Shown piece by piece: positions 33,767-42,789 of a DNA stretch of 64,000 bases. Position 1 is the stretch's first letter. Each line of letters starts with the position of its first letter. The notes under the pieces were generated by a model. It was given only the letters and a program-made list of their open reading frames with translations, was not told the DNA's origin and did no database searches. Source of the DNA: Novosphingobium lentum NBRC 107847 (GTDB lineage Bacteria > Pseudomonadota > Alphaproteobacteria > Sphingomonadales > Sphingomonadaceae). Where the stretch lies: assembly GCF_001590965.1 (NCBI RefSeq), contig NZ_BCTW01000003.1, forward strand, positions 62,001-126,000, read 5' to 3'. The position numbers and the translations under genes were made by a program.

Positions 33767-34525
33767 ATGGATCTGGGGCTTAAGGGCAAGAAGGTCATAC
33801 TCACCGGCGGCAGCCGCGGCATCGGGCGCGCCGCGCTGGAAATCTTCGCTGCGGAAGGCTGCGACATCGCGTTCTTCTCACGCAACCAGGAACAGGTCGA
33901 CGAAACGGTCAAGGCGCTGTCTGCGCAAGGCGGCAAGGTCATCGGCGAGGCGCTCGATATTTCCGACCTCGATGCTTATGCGGCGTGGCTCAAGTCCGCC
34001 GCCGATCGGCTTGGCGGTTGCGACATCTTCGTCCCCGGCGCCAGTTCGTCGGGTTCGGGCGCCACGGGTGATTGGGACATCTGCTTCAACGTCGACGTCA
34101 AGGGCACCGTGATCGGCTGCGAGACGCTGGAGCCTTACCTCGAAAAGAGCGGCGCCGGCGCGATCGTGTTCATGTCGAGCACCGCCGGGGTCGAGACGTT
34201 CATCGTCCCGCAGGCGTTCAACGCCCTCAAGGGCACGCTGCTGGTCTATGCCAAGCAGCTGGGCCAGGCGCTCGGCCCCAAGGGCATCCGCGTCAATGCG
34301 GTTTCGCCCGGGCCGATCGCATTCCCAGGCGGCAACTGGGAAGCGATCAAGGGCGCCGCGCCGGAACTGTACGACGCGACCGAAGCACAGTTCGCGCTGG
34401 GTCGCTGGGGCGGGCCGGACGAAGTGGCCAAGACCATCGTGTTCCTCGCCAGCCCGGCCTCGTCCTACACCACGGGAACCAACGTGGTTATCGATGGTGG
34501 TTACACAAAGCGCGTCCAGTTCTGA
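33767..34525 (+). CDS. SDR-fold protein with Tyr-to-Phe change at the active site
   Basis: A 252-residue SDR with an intact cofactor motif TGGSRGIG (13-20) and serine block VFMSSTAG. Where Tyr-x3-Lys should be it reads F151-N-A-L-K155 (QAFNALKGTL), so the catalytic tyrosine is missing. The NNAG region reads FVPGASSSG. The start MDLGLKGKKVIL follows GAGGAGCG. Together with the SDR at 36634, which begins the same way (MDLNLKGKRVL), it appears to form a subfamily that may have a different chemistry or need another proton donor. Confidence 0.88.
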   Translation: MDLGLKGKKVILTGGSRGIGRAALEIFAAEGCDIAFFSRNQEQVDETVKALSAQGGKVIGEALDISDLDAYAAWLKSAADRLGGCDIFVPGASSSGSGATGDWDICFNVDVKGTVIGCETLEPYLEKSGAGAIVFMSSTAGVETFIVPQAFNALKGTLLVYAKQLGQALGPKGIRVNAVSPGPIAFPGGNWEAIKGAAPELYDATEAQFALGRWGGPDEVAKTIVFLASPASSYTTGTNVVIDGGYTKRVQF

Positions 34526-34650
34526 CCTCAGCGCCGCGCATTTTATGAACGCGCTGTAACCGATGCGGTGAATCACGTTGCCTTGGGTGACATGGTTTAT
34601 CGTGCTGGTCTGCTGAGTGAAGCGTGCGTCCGAGCGTCGATAATGCGCGT

Positions 34651-34680
34651 GCGAAAAAACCGGCAGGCCTGATCTTTTTG
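34651..34680. promoter_or_regulatory. AACCGGC half-site upstream of Rieske gene
   Basis: GCGAAAAAACCGGCAGG repeats the sequence before the left arm of the TetR-linked palindrome at 26351 (GTGAAAAAACCGGCAG). The right arm is missing here. It lies about 80 bp before the Rieske start at 34757, in a 231-bp gap (34526-34756) with no gene. Confidence 0.4.
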
Positions 34681-34756
34681 TGGGGTTGAGCGGCATTCAT
34701 GCAGGTCCACAATGCCATCTCGCGCGGGGCAACGGACCCGCAGCGGGAGAGTCGGC

Positions 34757-36130
34757 ATGGATGTCCAGCAACTTGGTCACGAGCATTACCCGGGCAACAC
34801 TTGGCAGGACATCGCCGCGTCCGACGGCGGGGATCTGCCGCCCGTGCTGCGCGCGCAAAGCAACCCGGCGCAGGACCTGCGGCCGATCCCGTTCGAGCGG
34901 TACAACAGCCCCGCGTTCTTCGATGCCGAAATCGAGCGGATGTGGAAGCGCGTGTGGCAGTTCGCCTGCCGCGAGGAACACTTGCGCGAAGTCGGCGACT
35001 TTTACGTCTATGACCTCGCACGGCTGTCGATCGTCATCGTCCGTGCGCCCGAGGGGCTGAAGGCCTATCGCAACAGCTGCCGCCATCGCGGCACCAAGCT
35101 GAAGCCGTCCAATTCGACCGGCTGGTCGCAGACGCTGCGCTGCCCGTTCCATGCGTGGGAGTGGTCGCTCGACGGCGGGCTGGTCAATCGCCCGTGCGAC
35201 TGGGAATTCCCGCACCTGCCCGCCGCCGATGCCGGGTTGCGACCGGTGCAGGTCGATAGCTGGAACGGCTTCGTGTTCATCAACATGAGCGCCGAAGCCC
35301 CGCCGCTGCTCGAATACCTCGAAGTGCTGCCCGACCATTTCAAGCGGTGGGACATGACCGGCTGGTACGTCCACACCCATGTGCGCAAGCACGTGCCGGC
35401 CAACTGGAAGCTGGCGCAAGCCGCGTTCATGGAGGCGTACCACACGCCGTTCGTCCACCCCGAGATGACGCACGTGGTCGGCGATCACAACATGCAACAC
35501 GATATCTTCAGCGATCATATCAGCCGCGATCTGTGCGCCATGGCAGTGCCGAGCCCCACGGCAAAGACGCGGCTGGGCGAGCAGGAGATGCTCGACGCGA
35601 TGCTGGTGGGCGACGGCGCGATGATCGGCGAACGTACGCAAGTGCCGCCGGGGATGACCGCGCGACAGGTGATGGCCGATCGGCTGCGCACCAGCATGCA
35701 GGCCGACTTCGGGCTGGACTATGCGGACTTTTCGGTCGCCGAGATGATCGATTCGCTGAAGTACAGCGTGTTCCCCAACGTGATGTTCTATCCCTCGCCG
35801 GGACTGGCGCTGATCCAGCAGTTCCGGCCCGATGGCCATGACCCCGACCGCGCGATCTTCGACCAGATGGTGCTGCGCCCGATCCTGCGCGACGGGGAAT
35901 TTGAAGTGGGCGAACTGGTCGAGATCGGCGAGCACGAGACATTCGCCAGCGTGCCCTCGGTCGATCCGTTCCTCGCCAGCGTGCTCGATCAGGATACCGA
36001 CATCATGCGCTGGCAGCGCGAGGGCATGTACGCCAGCGACGGCGGCGGCGAAGTGCTCTCGGTCTACCAGGAATCGCGCATCCGCCATTTGCACGACACG
36101 CTCGACAAATATCTGGAGAAAACGACATGA
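34757..36130 (+). CDS. Rieske non-heme iron oxygenase, large subunit
   Basis: A 457-residue oxygenase. Rieske ligands: C108-x-H110 (SCRHRG) and C129-x2-H132 (CPFHAWEW). Catalytic segment: NWKLAQAAFMEAYHTPFVHPEM. The end, QESRIRHLHDTLDKYLEKTT, and the central blocks match the oxygenase at 12526 (QFACREEHLREVGDFYVYD versus QFAAREEDMPEPGDYVVYE). The start at 34757 has GGGAGAGTCGGC upstream. The following VOC gene starts inside its stop (ATGA), and an SDR follows, so this is a three-gene oxidation operon. No beta subunit is present. Confidence 0.93.
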   Translation: MDVQQLGHEHYPGNTWQDIAASDGGDLPPVLRAQSNPAQDLRPIPFERYNSPAFFDAEIERMWKRVWQFACREEHLREVGDFYVYDLARLSIVIVRAPEGLKAYRNSCRHRGTKLKPSNSTGWSQTLRCPFHAWEWSLDGGLVNRPCDWEFPHLPAADAGLRPVQVDSWNGFVFINMSAEAPPLLEYLEVLPDHFKRWDMTGWYVHTHVRKHVPANWKLAQAAFMEAYHTPFVHPEMTHVVGDHNMQHDIFSDHISRDLCAMAVPSPTAKTRLGEQEMLDAMLVGDGAMIGERTQVPPGMTARQVMADRLRTSMQADFGLDYADFSVAEMIDSLKYSVFPNVMFYPSPGLALIQQFRPDGHDPDRAIFDQMVLRPILRDGEFEVGELVEIGEHETFASVPSVDPFLASVLDQDTDIMRWQREGMYASDGGGEVLSVYQESRIRHLHDTLDKYLEKTT

Positions 36131-36630
36131 CGCACGCCGTTCCGGGCATCCAGGGCGTCCACCATATCGGCATATCGGTGCCGGACATCGCGAGAGCGCG
36201 CGAATTCTACATCGACCTGCTCGGCGGCAAGGAAGAAGTGAAGCCGATCAGCTGGACCGACAATCCGTTCATCGATGCGGTCGTGGGCCTGCCCGGCAGC
36301 GCGGCCGACCAGTTCATCTGCCGGCTGGGCAACACCCACCTTGAAATCTTCGAATACCACGCACCGCGCTCGCCCGCGCAGGATCCGGACAAGGGCGTCA
36401 ACAACTTCGGCTACACCCATTTCGCGCTGCAGGTCGATGATATCGGGGACACGTATGACCGCCTGCTGGCGGCGGGCATCCGCGTGCACACCCCGCCCGA
36501 TCTGTCCACGATCAAGGTCGCGCCCGACGGCAGCAAGACCGGCTATGCCGCGACGTATTGCCGCGACTTCTTCGGCAACGTCTTCGAAATCATGGAGATC
36601 CATCCCAATGACGAAATCCTGCCGGTTTAA
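36127..36630 (+). CDS. VOC-family metalloenzyme
   Basis: A 167-residue glyoxalase-fold protein. Likely metal ligands are H12 or H13 (VHHIGISVPDI), E of LEIFEYHAP, H of YTHFALQVDD and E of FEIMEIHPN. These four positions match the metal site of VOC lyases, epimerases and ring-cleavage dioxygenases. It is translationally coupled to the Rieske oxygenase, and the SDR starts 3 bp after its stop. The oxygenase product could be its substrate, for example a ring to be cleaved or epimerised. Confidence 0.87.
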   Translation: MTHAVPGIQGVHHIGISVPDIARAREFYIDLLGGKEEVKPISWTDNPFIDAVVGLPGSAADQFICRLGNTHLEIFEYHAPRSPAQDPDKGVNNFGYTHFALQVDDIGDTYDRLLAAGIRVHTPPDLSTIKVAPDGSKTGYAATYCRDFFGNVFEIMEIHPNDEILPV

Positions 36631-36633
36631 CTG

Positions 36634-37461
36634 ATGGACCTGAACCTAAAGGGCAAGCGCGTGCTGATCAGCGCGGCGACGCGCGGCGTGAACCGGGCGA
36701 TCGCGCAGGCCTTCCTCGACGAAGGCGCGATTGTCGCGTTCTGCGGCCGCCGGGCGCGGCGGGGCGAGGCCAATCCCAGCAACAAGGACGTGTTCGCCAA
36801 CCCGATGGAAGGCGATGGCGTGGAAGAAGCGCAAGCCGCGCTGTCGGCCCATGGCACGGTGCGCGGCTGGGTGGTCGACGTCGGCTATGCCGACCGCGTC
36901 GCGACGTGGGTGGAGCAGGCGGCGGCGTGGATGGGCGGGATCGACATCGTCGTCGCCGGCGCATCGGCGCTGGGCGGCGTGCCGCGCAACCGCACCGGTT
37001 GGGACATCAACTACAACGTCGATCTGATGTCGGCAGTGACGATGTTCGACGGCGCGCTGCCGTGGTTCCGCGAGGCGGGCGGCGGGGCGTTCGTCGCGCT
37101 GTCGACGATCACCGCGATCGAGAACCACGCGTTCGGCGAGGGCGGGCTGAGCTATGGCGCGATCAAGGCCGCGCTGATCAATTATACCCACCAGCTGTCG
37201 ATCGACTATATGAAGGACGGCATCCGCGCGAACTGCGTATGCCCGGGGCCGGTATACATCGATGATGGCAGCTGGGGTTTCCTCAAGGACGCGATGCCCG
37301 AATACTACCAGGCCAATCTCGATCGCCACCCCGCCGGCCGCTTCGGCAAGCCCGAGGAAATCGCCAACGCGGTGCTGTTCCTTGCCAGCGAAAAGGCCTC
37401 GTGGATCACCGGCGTGAACCTGACCGTGGACGGCGGGTTTACGCGCAACGTGAAGTATTGA
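36634..37461 (+). CDS. SDR-fold protein with degenerate cofactor loop
   Basis: A 275-residue SDR that keeps the catalytic Y174-x3-K178 (YGAIK) and serine block VALSTITA. Its cofactor loop reads SAATRGVN (13-20), so two of the three glycines of TGxxxGxG are missing. Position 38-40 (CGRRARRGEANPSN) carries several Arg residues, compatible with NADP preference. The loop RARRGEANPSNKDVFANPME is an insertion not seen in its neighbours. It shares its N-terminal pattern and VDGGFTRNVKY-like end with the SDR at 33767. Confidence 0.88.
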   Translation: MDLNLKGKRVLISAATRGVNRAIAQAFLDEGAIVAFCGRRARRGEANPSNKDVFANPMEGDGVEEAQAALSAHGTVRGWVVDVGYADRVATWVEQAAAWMGGIDIVVAGASALGGVPRNRTGWDINYNVDLMSAVTMFDGALPWFREAGGGAFVALSTITAIENHAFGEGGLSYGAIKAALINYTHQLSIDYMKDGIRANCVCPGPVYIDDGSWGFLKDAMPEYYQANLDRHPAGRFGKPEEIANAVLFLASEKASWITGVNLTVDGGFTRNVKY

Positions 37462-37498
37462 GGCGGCAATCCGGCAACACGATCAGCCATCCCTCAAC

Positions 37499-37599
37499 CC
37501 CGCTCATCCTGAGCTTGTCGAAGGATCGTCCTTCATCTTGAGGATGCGCAAAACCGCACCAATAACAGGGCAGTCCTTCGACAAGCTCAGGATGAGCGG
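37499..37599. repeat. REP-like inverted repeat, family A copy 3
   Basis: Arms 37499-37524 and 37574-37599 read CCGCTCATCCTGAGCTTGTC-GAAGGA and its reverse complement. It fills most of the 161-bp gap between converging genes. Confidence 0.85.
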
Positions 37600-37622
37600 G
37601 TGGTGGGAGTGGATCGTGGCGT

Positions 37623-38432
37623 TCAGTCCAACACCAGCCGCTGTACCGCGCCGCCGCGTTCGCGCTGGCAATCGGCCTTGCCCGCGACCGGACTGGTGCA
37701 GACCAGGATGTCGCCCGCGCCGCTGACCGCGCAGGCCCACACCGCCACGCCGAGATCGTACGTGGCCATGTGGCGGCCATCGGCGGTGAACCGGACCAGC
37801 TGGTTGCAGGTCATCGTCGTGACCAGCACCGATCCATCGACATCGACGCAGATCCCGTCGGGCTGGCATCCCGGCGTTTGCGCAAACACGCGGCGGTTGG
37901 ACAGGCTGCCGTCGGCGGCGATGTCGAACGCGGTGAGGCCTTGCGCGACCGATTCCGCGACCACCAGCACGCGTCCGCCATCGATCAGCGCCATGCCGTT
38001 GGGAAACTGCAGGTCGTGCGCCGCAATCGAGGGCGTACCGTCGGGGCCGAGCCGCACCAGCGTGGTCGGGCGCGGCTCCTCGCCATAAGGATCGAAGCCG
38101 AAATTGCCGACAAAGGCGCTGCCGTCGGGCAGCACGATCATGTCGTTGCACTTGTCGCGCACCAGCGGCGCCAGCTTGGCGTGGGCCGAGAGGACGCCGT
38201 CACGCAGGCGCAGCACCGCCTGGTCGAGCATCGACACCACCAGCAGATCGCCATCGGGCAGCCAGCCGATCCCGCTGGGCTGGCCGGGCACCTCGACGAT
38301 GGTCTCGCACGATCCGGTCAGGTCGGTGGCATAGACGGCATGGCTGTAGAAATCTGAAAACCACAGCCGCCCGTCGTGCCAGCGCGGGGCTTCGGGAAAG
38401 GTCAGGCCCGTGACGATCGGTTCGAGTTTCAT
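37623..38432 (-). CDS. SMP-30/gluconolactonase-family hydrolase
   Basis: A 269-residue six-bladed beta-propeller of the regucalcin/gluconolactonase type, which hydrolyses lactones using a divalent metal. Metal-site residues are the Glu of FPEAPRWHDGRLWFSDF, the Asn of FPNGMALID and the Asp of CQPDGICVDVDG. The start MKLEPIVTGLTFPEAP at 38432 has GGAGGGG eight bases before it. It follows the SDR and MDR genes on the same strand after 43 bp. A lactone formed by Baeyer-Villiger-like or ring-opening chemistry is a natural substrate guess, not shown by sequence. Confidence 0.88.
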   Translation of the reverse strand: MKLEPIVTGLTFPEAPRWHDGRLWFSDFYSHAVYATDLTGSCETIVEVPGQPSGIGWLPDGDLLVVSMLDQAVLRLRDGVLSAHAKLAPLVRDKCNDMIVLPDGSAFVGNFGFDPYGEEPRPTTLVRLGPDGTPSIAAHDLQFPNGMALIDGGRVLVVAESVAQGLTAFDIAADGSLSNRRVFAQTPGCQPDGICVDVDGSVLVTTMTCNQLVRFTADGRHMATYDLGVAVWACAVSGAGDILVCTSPVAGKADCQRERGGAVQRLVLD

Positions 38433-38475
38433 GGCGTAGTCCCCTCCGGCTGCGGTCTTGGTCATGCAGAACGGC

Positions 38476-39192
38476 TTACTGCCGCTGCATCGCCCCGCCA
38501 TCGACGAAAAAGCCTTGGCCCGACATGAACCGCGCATCGTCGGAGGCCAGGAACGCGATCACGTCGGCGATGTCTTCCGGCTGGCCCAGCCGCCCGAGCG
38601 AGGCCTTGTTTTGCCAGTATGTCTTGAACTGCGGCATCTGGGTGAACGCCGGCTCGGTCATCGGCGTTTCGATCGCGCCGGGCATCAGGCAGTTGGCGGT
38701 GATGCCGTACTGGCCCAGCTCCACCGCGACCGAGCGGGTCATGCCCAGCACCGCATGTTTCGAGGTGCCGTAAGCGACCAGCCCGGCGTCGCCGAACTGC
38801 GCCATGGTCGATCCGATGGTGATGATCCGGCCATGCGCGGACAGTTGCAACGCTGGCACGCAATCGCGGATCAGGCGGAACACCGCCGTGACGTTCACCG
38901 CCATGACCATGTCGAAATAGGCGTCGTCATGCCCCTCGAGCGGATGGAACGCGCTGACCCCGGCGCAGGGCACCACGATGTCGAGCCCGCCAAGGCGTTC
39001 GACCGCTTCGGTCACCAGTGCGGCGTTGGCGCCGGGCACGGTCACGTCCACCTGCCGGTCGACCGCGCCCTTGAAGTCGGCGGTGAACACGCGCGCGCCG
39101 TCTGCCGCAAGGCGCCAGGCGGCGGCCGCGCCGATGCCCGATCCCGCGCCGGTGATCAGCGCGCGCCGTCCTGCCAGGCGTCCGGCGCTCAT
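38476..39192 (-). CDS. short-chain dehydrogenase/reductase
   Basis: A 238-residue SDR with TGAGSGIG (about 15-22), VPCAGVSAF in place of NNAG, TIGSTMAQ and the catalytic YGTSK. Its start at 39192 overlaps the stop of the MDR gene (ATGA, 39189-39192). Any longer in-frame start would sit inside the MDR gene. It ends FFVDGGAMQRQ and is followed after 43 bp by the lactonase gene. Confidence 0.92.
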   Translation of the reverse strand: MSAGRLAGRRALITGAGSGIGAAAAWRLAADGARVFTADFKGAVDRQVDVTVPGANAALVTEAVERLGGLDIVVPCAGVSAFHPLEGHDDAYFDMVMAVNVTAVFRLIRDCVPALQLSAHGRIITIGSTMAQFGDAGLVAYGTSKHAVLGMTRSVAVELGQYGITANCLMPGAIETPMTEPAFTQMPQFKTYWQNKASLGRLGQPEDIADVIAFLASDDARFMSGQGFFVDGGAMQRQ

Positions 39193-40217
39193 GCGATCTG
39201 CAGCACGAGCTTGCCGGTGTTGGCGCCCGAGAACAGCCGCATGAACGCGGGGTAAGCGTTCTCCAGCCCTTGCTGGATATCCTCGTCCACCCGGATCTTG
39301 CCTTGTGCCATCCACTGCGCCATCTGCGCGCCGCCTTCGCCGAAGCGGGGGACGTGGTCGGCGATGAGGAACCCGGTCATCGTCGCGCGCTTGACCAGCA
39401 CCTGCCACAAGTTGCGCGCGCCGAGCTTTTCGGGCGAGTTGTATTCGCTGATCAGTCCGCACAGGATGATCCGCGCGCGCATCGCCAGGTTCATCAGTTC
39501 GGCATCGAGCACCGCGCCGCCGACGTTCTCGAACACGATGTCGGCCCCGTCGGGCGCGGCCTCGGCGATTTCGGCGGACAGCGTATCGACCGGCTTGGCG
39601 TTGCCACCGGCATCTTTGTAGTCGATCGCTACGTCGAAGCCATAGTCTGCGACCAGGCGGCGGCACTTGTCCGCACCGCCGGCGATGCCGATCGTGCGGC
39701 AGCCCATGATCTTGCCGATCTGGCCCACTGCCGATCCGACCGCGCCGGCCGCGCCCGACACCAGCAGCGTCTCGCCCGGCTTGGGCTGGCCGATGTCGAG
39801 CAGGCCGAAGTACGCGGTCAGCCCCACCGCGCCCATCGCCGAGAGGAAGCGTGACGGGCTGTCCACGCCCGAAATGTCGATCTTGCTGGTGAAGCCGCCG
39901 GGAGCGACCTGCGAATAATCCTCCAGCCCGTTGAGCCCCATCACCCAGTCGCCCGGCGCGAAATCGGGATTGTCGGACGCATGGACCACGCCGACCGTGG
40001 TCGCGCGGACCGGATCACCGAGCGGGATCGGCGGCATGTAGCTGGGCGCATCGTCCATCCACCCGCGCTGCGCCGGATCGAGCGAGGCGAAATGGTTGCG
40101 CACGACGAAGCCGCCGGGCTGGGGGGTGGGGACGGGCGCTTCGGCCAGGCTGAAATCTTGCGGCACCGGATCGCCGTGCGGACGCCGGGCGAGCAGGAAC
40201 CTGCGATTGGCGGTCAT
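39189..40217 (-). CDS. zinc-independent MDR oxidoreductase, CurA-like
   Basis: A 342-residue NADP-dependent medium-chain reductase of the 2-alkenal/15-oxoprostaglandin reductase type. The nucleotide motif is GAAGAVGSAVGQIGK, followed by FENVGGAVLDAELMNL. There are no zinc-binding Cys or His clusters. Such enzymes reduce the double bond of enones. Two adjacent ATGs (40220, 40217) lie behind GGGAGAACG; 40217 has better spacing. Paralogues lie at 43672 and 49613. It is divergent from the TonB receptor at 40392. Confidence 0.92.
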   Translation of the reverse strand: MTANRRFLLARRPHGDPVPQDFSLAEAPVPTPQPGGFVVRNHFASLDPAQRGWMDDAPSYMPPIPLGDPVRATTVGVVHASDNPDFAPGDWVMGLNGLEDYSQVAPGGFTSKIDISGVDSPSRFLSAMGAVGLTAYFGLLDIGQPKPGETLLVSGAAGAVGSAVGQIGKIMGCRTIGIAGGADKCRRLVADYGFDVAIDYKDAGGNAKPVDTLSAEIAEAAPDGADIVFENVGGAVLDAELMNLAMRARIILCGLISEYNSPEKLGARNLWQVLVKRATMTGFLIADHVPRFGEGGAQMAQWMAQGKIRVDEDIQQGLENAYPAFMRLFSGANTGKLVLQIA

Positions 40218-40314
40218 CATCGTTCTCCCAGTTCGAAACGGCCATCTTCCGGCGGCCAACATACTGCAGATTGCCCGCCTGTATCGTCGCTGCACCTGTA
40301 ACAAGTTGCAGTAC

Positions 40315-40326
40315 GGTTCTGGAACC
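40315..40326. promoter_or_regulatory. GGTTCTGGAACC palindrome in a divergent promoter
   Basis: GGTTC-TG-GAACC is perfectly symmetrical, in the 174-bp space between the MDR gene and the TonB receptor at 40392. About 30 bp upstream, CTGCACCTGTAACAAGTTGC-AG is a second imperfect symmetrical stretch. The binding protein is unknown. Confidence 0.4.
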
Positions 40327-40391
40327 AATCCGGTAAACGGGGGCGGAAGGGTTTTGCCGCAGAGCGCAACCTGTATCAGGGAGGGAATCCA

Positions 40392-42704
40392 ATGCGAACA
40401 TCATTCGCGCGCCAGGCAGTGACCAGCGCACTTTTCACAACATCGCTGATCGCGCTTGCTGTTCCGGCACACGCCGCCGACGCTGCCGCGCCCGCCGCTG
40501 CCGCCCAGCCGGCCGATGCGGCTACCGGTTCCAGCACGATCGATTCCAATGAAATCGTCGTTTCGGCCCGCCGTCGCGATGAAACGCTGCAGACGACCCC
40601 GGTCGCGATCACCGCGATCAACGCCGCGATGCTGGAAGGCAAGGCATCGACCAACATCGGCGATCTGCAGGGCGCCGCACCGAACCTGCTGATCACGCAG
40701 CAGAACTCGGGCGGCCAGGCCGCCAACCTGTCGATTCGCGGGCTGACGTATGCCGACATCGAAAAGTCGCAGGAGCCGACCGTTGGCGTCGTCGTCGATG
40801 GCGTGTTCATCGGCACCAACACCGGCCAGCTGCTCGACTTCTTCGACATCGACCAGATCGAAGTGCTGCGCGGTCCGCAGGGCACGCTGTTTGGCCGCAA
40901 CACCATCGGCGGCGTGATCAGCATCCGCCGGTCCAAGCCGACCATGACCACCGGCGTGAAGGCCGAAGCCAGCTACGGCAAGTTCAACACCTGGGACGCG
41001 CGCGCGATCGTCAACGTCGGCGATGGCGAAACGATCGGCCTCAAGGGCTTCTACTTCCACAGCCAGAGCGACGGGTTCTACAACAGCGCGGTCACCGGCA
41101 AGCACGCTGGCGGCTACAACAACGAGAACTTCGGCGCCTCGCTGCTGTTCAAGCCGCGCGGTAGCGATTTCGACGCAGAGCTGACGGTCGAAAAGCAGGA
41201 CCAGAAGTTCGACGTCGTCAACTCGAACATCGCCAACAGCACCGAAGCGTTCTGTGGCATCGAACCCGCCAACCAGTGCAATCGCAATACCACCACCGAC
41301 CTCTACACGGTGTTCAACAGCCCGGGCATCAGCACGTACAGTGCTCCGTCGGGCACGCTGGAAATGAACCTGGGCCTGGGCGACGTGAAGTTGACCTCGA
41401 TCACCGGCTATCGCAAATCGACCGAATACCAGACGCAGGATTTCGATTCGTCGACGTCGGATCTGTACTACGTACGGCGCACGCAGGACTACAAGCAGTG
41501 GTCGCAGGAACTGCGCGCTTCGGGCAAGATCGGATCGACATTCGATTACGTCATCGGCGGCTTCTACTTCAACTCCAGCTACAATCTGACGCAGTATTCG
41601 CGGGTGTTCGGTGGCGCCTTCGCCGCTTCGCTGGTTCCGATCGACGGACAGCTGTTTGATGCGAACGGGCAGGTCGTGCATGGCCATACCGAAAGCTATG
41701 CCGCATTCGGCGATTTCAACTGGGCGTTTGCCGACCGGTTCCGCCTGTCGTTCGGCGGTCGCTATACCCACGACAAGAAGGAACTGGTCAACAGCTTCCT
41801 GACCACGGGGACTGTGGGTTCGGGCAAGGCCAGCTTCAACAAGTTCACGCCCAAGGTCGGGATCGACTTCCGTCCCGACAACAACACGATGCTCTATGCT
41901 TCGTGGTCGCGCGGGTTCCGCTCGGGCGGGTTCAGTCCGCGTGCAGCGACGTCCGTGACAGCCGGCGTCGCCTACAAGCCCGAAACGGTCGACAGCTACG
42001 AAGTCGGCGCCAAGCTCGATCTGCTCGACCGGCACCTGCAGTTCAACATCGCGGGCTTCATTTCCAAGTACAAGGGCCTGCAGCAGAACACCACGATCCC
42101 CGGCGGCCCCACCGGCAACCAGACGATCACCTCGAACGTGGGGTCGGCCACGATCAAGGGCGTGGAAATCGACGCCACGCTGCGCCCGGCTGAAGGCCTC
42201 AAGTTCACCGCGACCGCCGGTTTCCTCGACTCGCACTTCAAGAACTTCATCGTCGGCAACATCGCGCCGGTCGGCGGGGCGGTCGTGCCGTTCGATTATT
42301 CGGCCAACAACCCGATCTACAGCCCCAAGTTCTCGGGCTCGATCAGCGGCGAATACACCATGCCCACCAGCTTCGGCACCATCGTCGCCGCCGCGAACCT
42401 GCGCCACATCGGGCGTTACGATCAGCAGATCTCGCTCGGGCCGCTCACGGGCAACCTGACCACGGGTCCGGTGATCGTCAACGGCAACGATCCGCGCGTG
42501 AAGACCGACGTGCAGAACCTGCTCGACGCCAGCCTGACCGCCAACTTCGAGCTGAGCGGCGCCAAGGCGTATGTCACCGTGTTCGGCCGCAACCTCGGCA
42601 ACGATCGCGGCACGACGGCGGCGTTCACCGTGGCCGGGCTGTGGTCGTTCGCCTCGGCGCGCGAACCGCGCACGTATGGCGTGACCGTCGGCTTCAAGTA
42701 CTGA
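40392..42704 (+). CDS. TonB-dependent outer-membrane receptor
   Basis: A 770-residue receptor with a signal peptide (about 1-29, LIALAVPAHAADA), the TonB-box-like EIVVSARRRDETLQTTPVAI, the plug signature IEVLRGPQGTLFGRNTIGG and the C-terminus RTYGVTVGFKY. The start has CAGGGAGGGAATCCA upstream. It is followed by a strong terminator at 42729-42768, so it is probably transcribed alone. It imports an unknown substrate; the receptor at 44823 and this one belong to the same catabolic group. Confidence 0.94.
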   Translation: MRTSFARQAVTSALFTTSLIALAVPAHAADAAAPAAAAQPADAATGSSTIDSNEIVVSARRRDETLQTTPVAITAINAAMLEGKASTNIGDLQGAAPNLLITQQNSGGQAANLSIRGLTYADIEKSQEPTVGVVVDGVFIGTNTGQLLDFFDIDQIEVLRGPQGTLFGRNTIGGVISIRRSKPTMTTGVKAEASYGKFNTWDARAIVNVGDGETIGLKGFYFHSQSDGFYNSAVTGKHAGGYNNENFGASLLFKPRGSDFDAELTVEKQDQKFDVVNSNIANSTEAFCGIEPANQCNRNTTTDLYTVFNSPGISTYSAPSGTLEMNLGLGDVKLTSITGYRKSTEYQTQDFDSSTSDLYYVRRTQDYKQWSQELRASGKIGSTFDYVIGGFYFNSSYNLTQYSRVFGGAFAASLVPIDGQLFDANGQVVHGHTESYAAFGDFNWAFADRFRLSFGGRYTHDKKELVNSFLTTGTVGSGKASFNKFTPKVGIDFRPDNNTMLYASWSRGFRSGGFSPRAATSVTAGVAYKPETVDSYEVGAKLDLLDRHLQFNIAGFISKYKGLQQNTTIPGGPTGNQTITSNVGSATIKGVEIDATLRPAEGLKFTATAGFLDSHFKNFIVGNIAPVGGAVVPFDYSANNPIYSPKFSGSISGEYTMPTSFGTIVAAANLRHIGRYDQQISLGPLTGNLTTGPVIVNGNDPRVKTDVQNLLDASLTANFELSGAKAYVTVFGRNLGNDRGTTAAFTVAGLWSFASAREPRTYGVTVGFKY

Positions 42705-42728
42705 TCCGATTTGACAGTTCCACCCTCA

Positions 42729-42768
42729 AGGGACGCGATCGCCTCGGCGGCCGCGTCCCTATTTTTTT
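42729..42768 (+). terminator. Rho-independent terminator of the TonB receptor gene
   Basis: AGGGACGCG (42729-42737) pairs with CGCGTCCCT (42752-42760), followed by ATTTTTTT. It lies 24 bp after the receptor stop and ends 21 bp before the next SDR start, which therefore needs its own promoter or read-through. Confidence 0.88.
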
Positions 42769-42789
42769 GACATGATGACGGAGGTTTCC

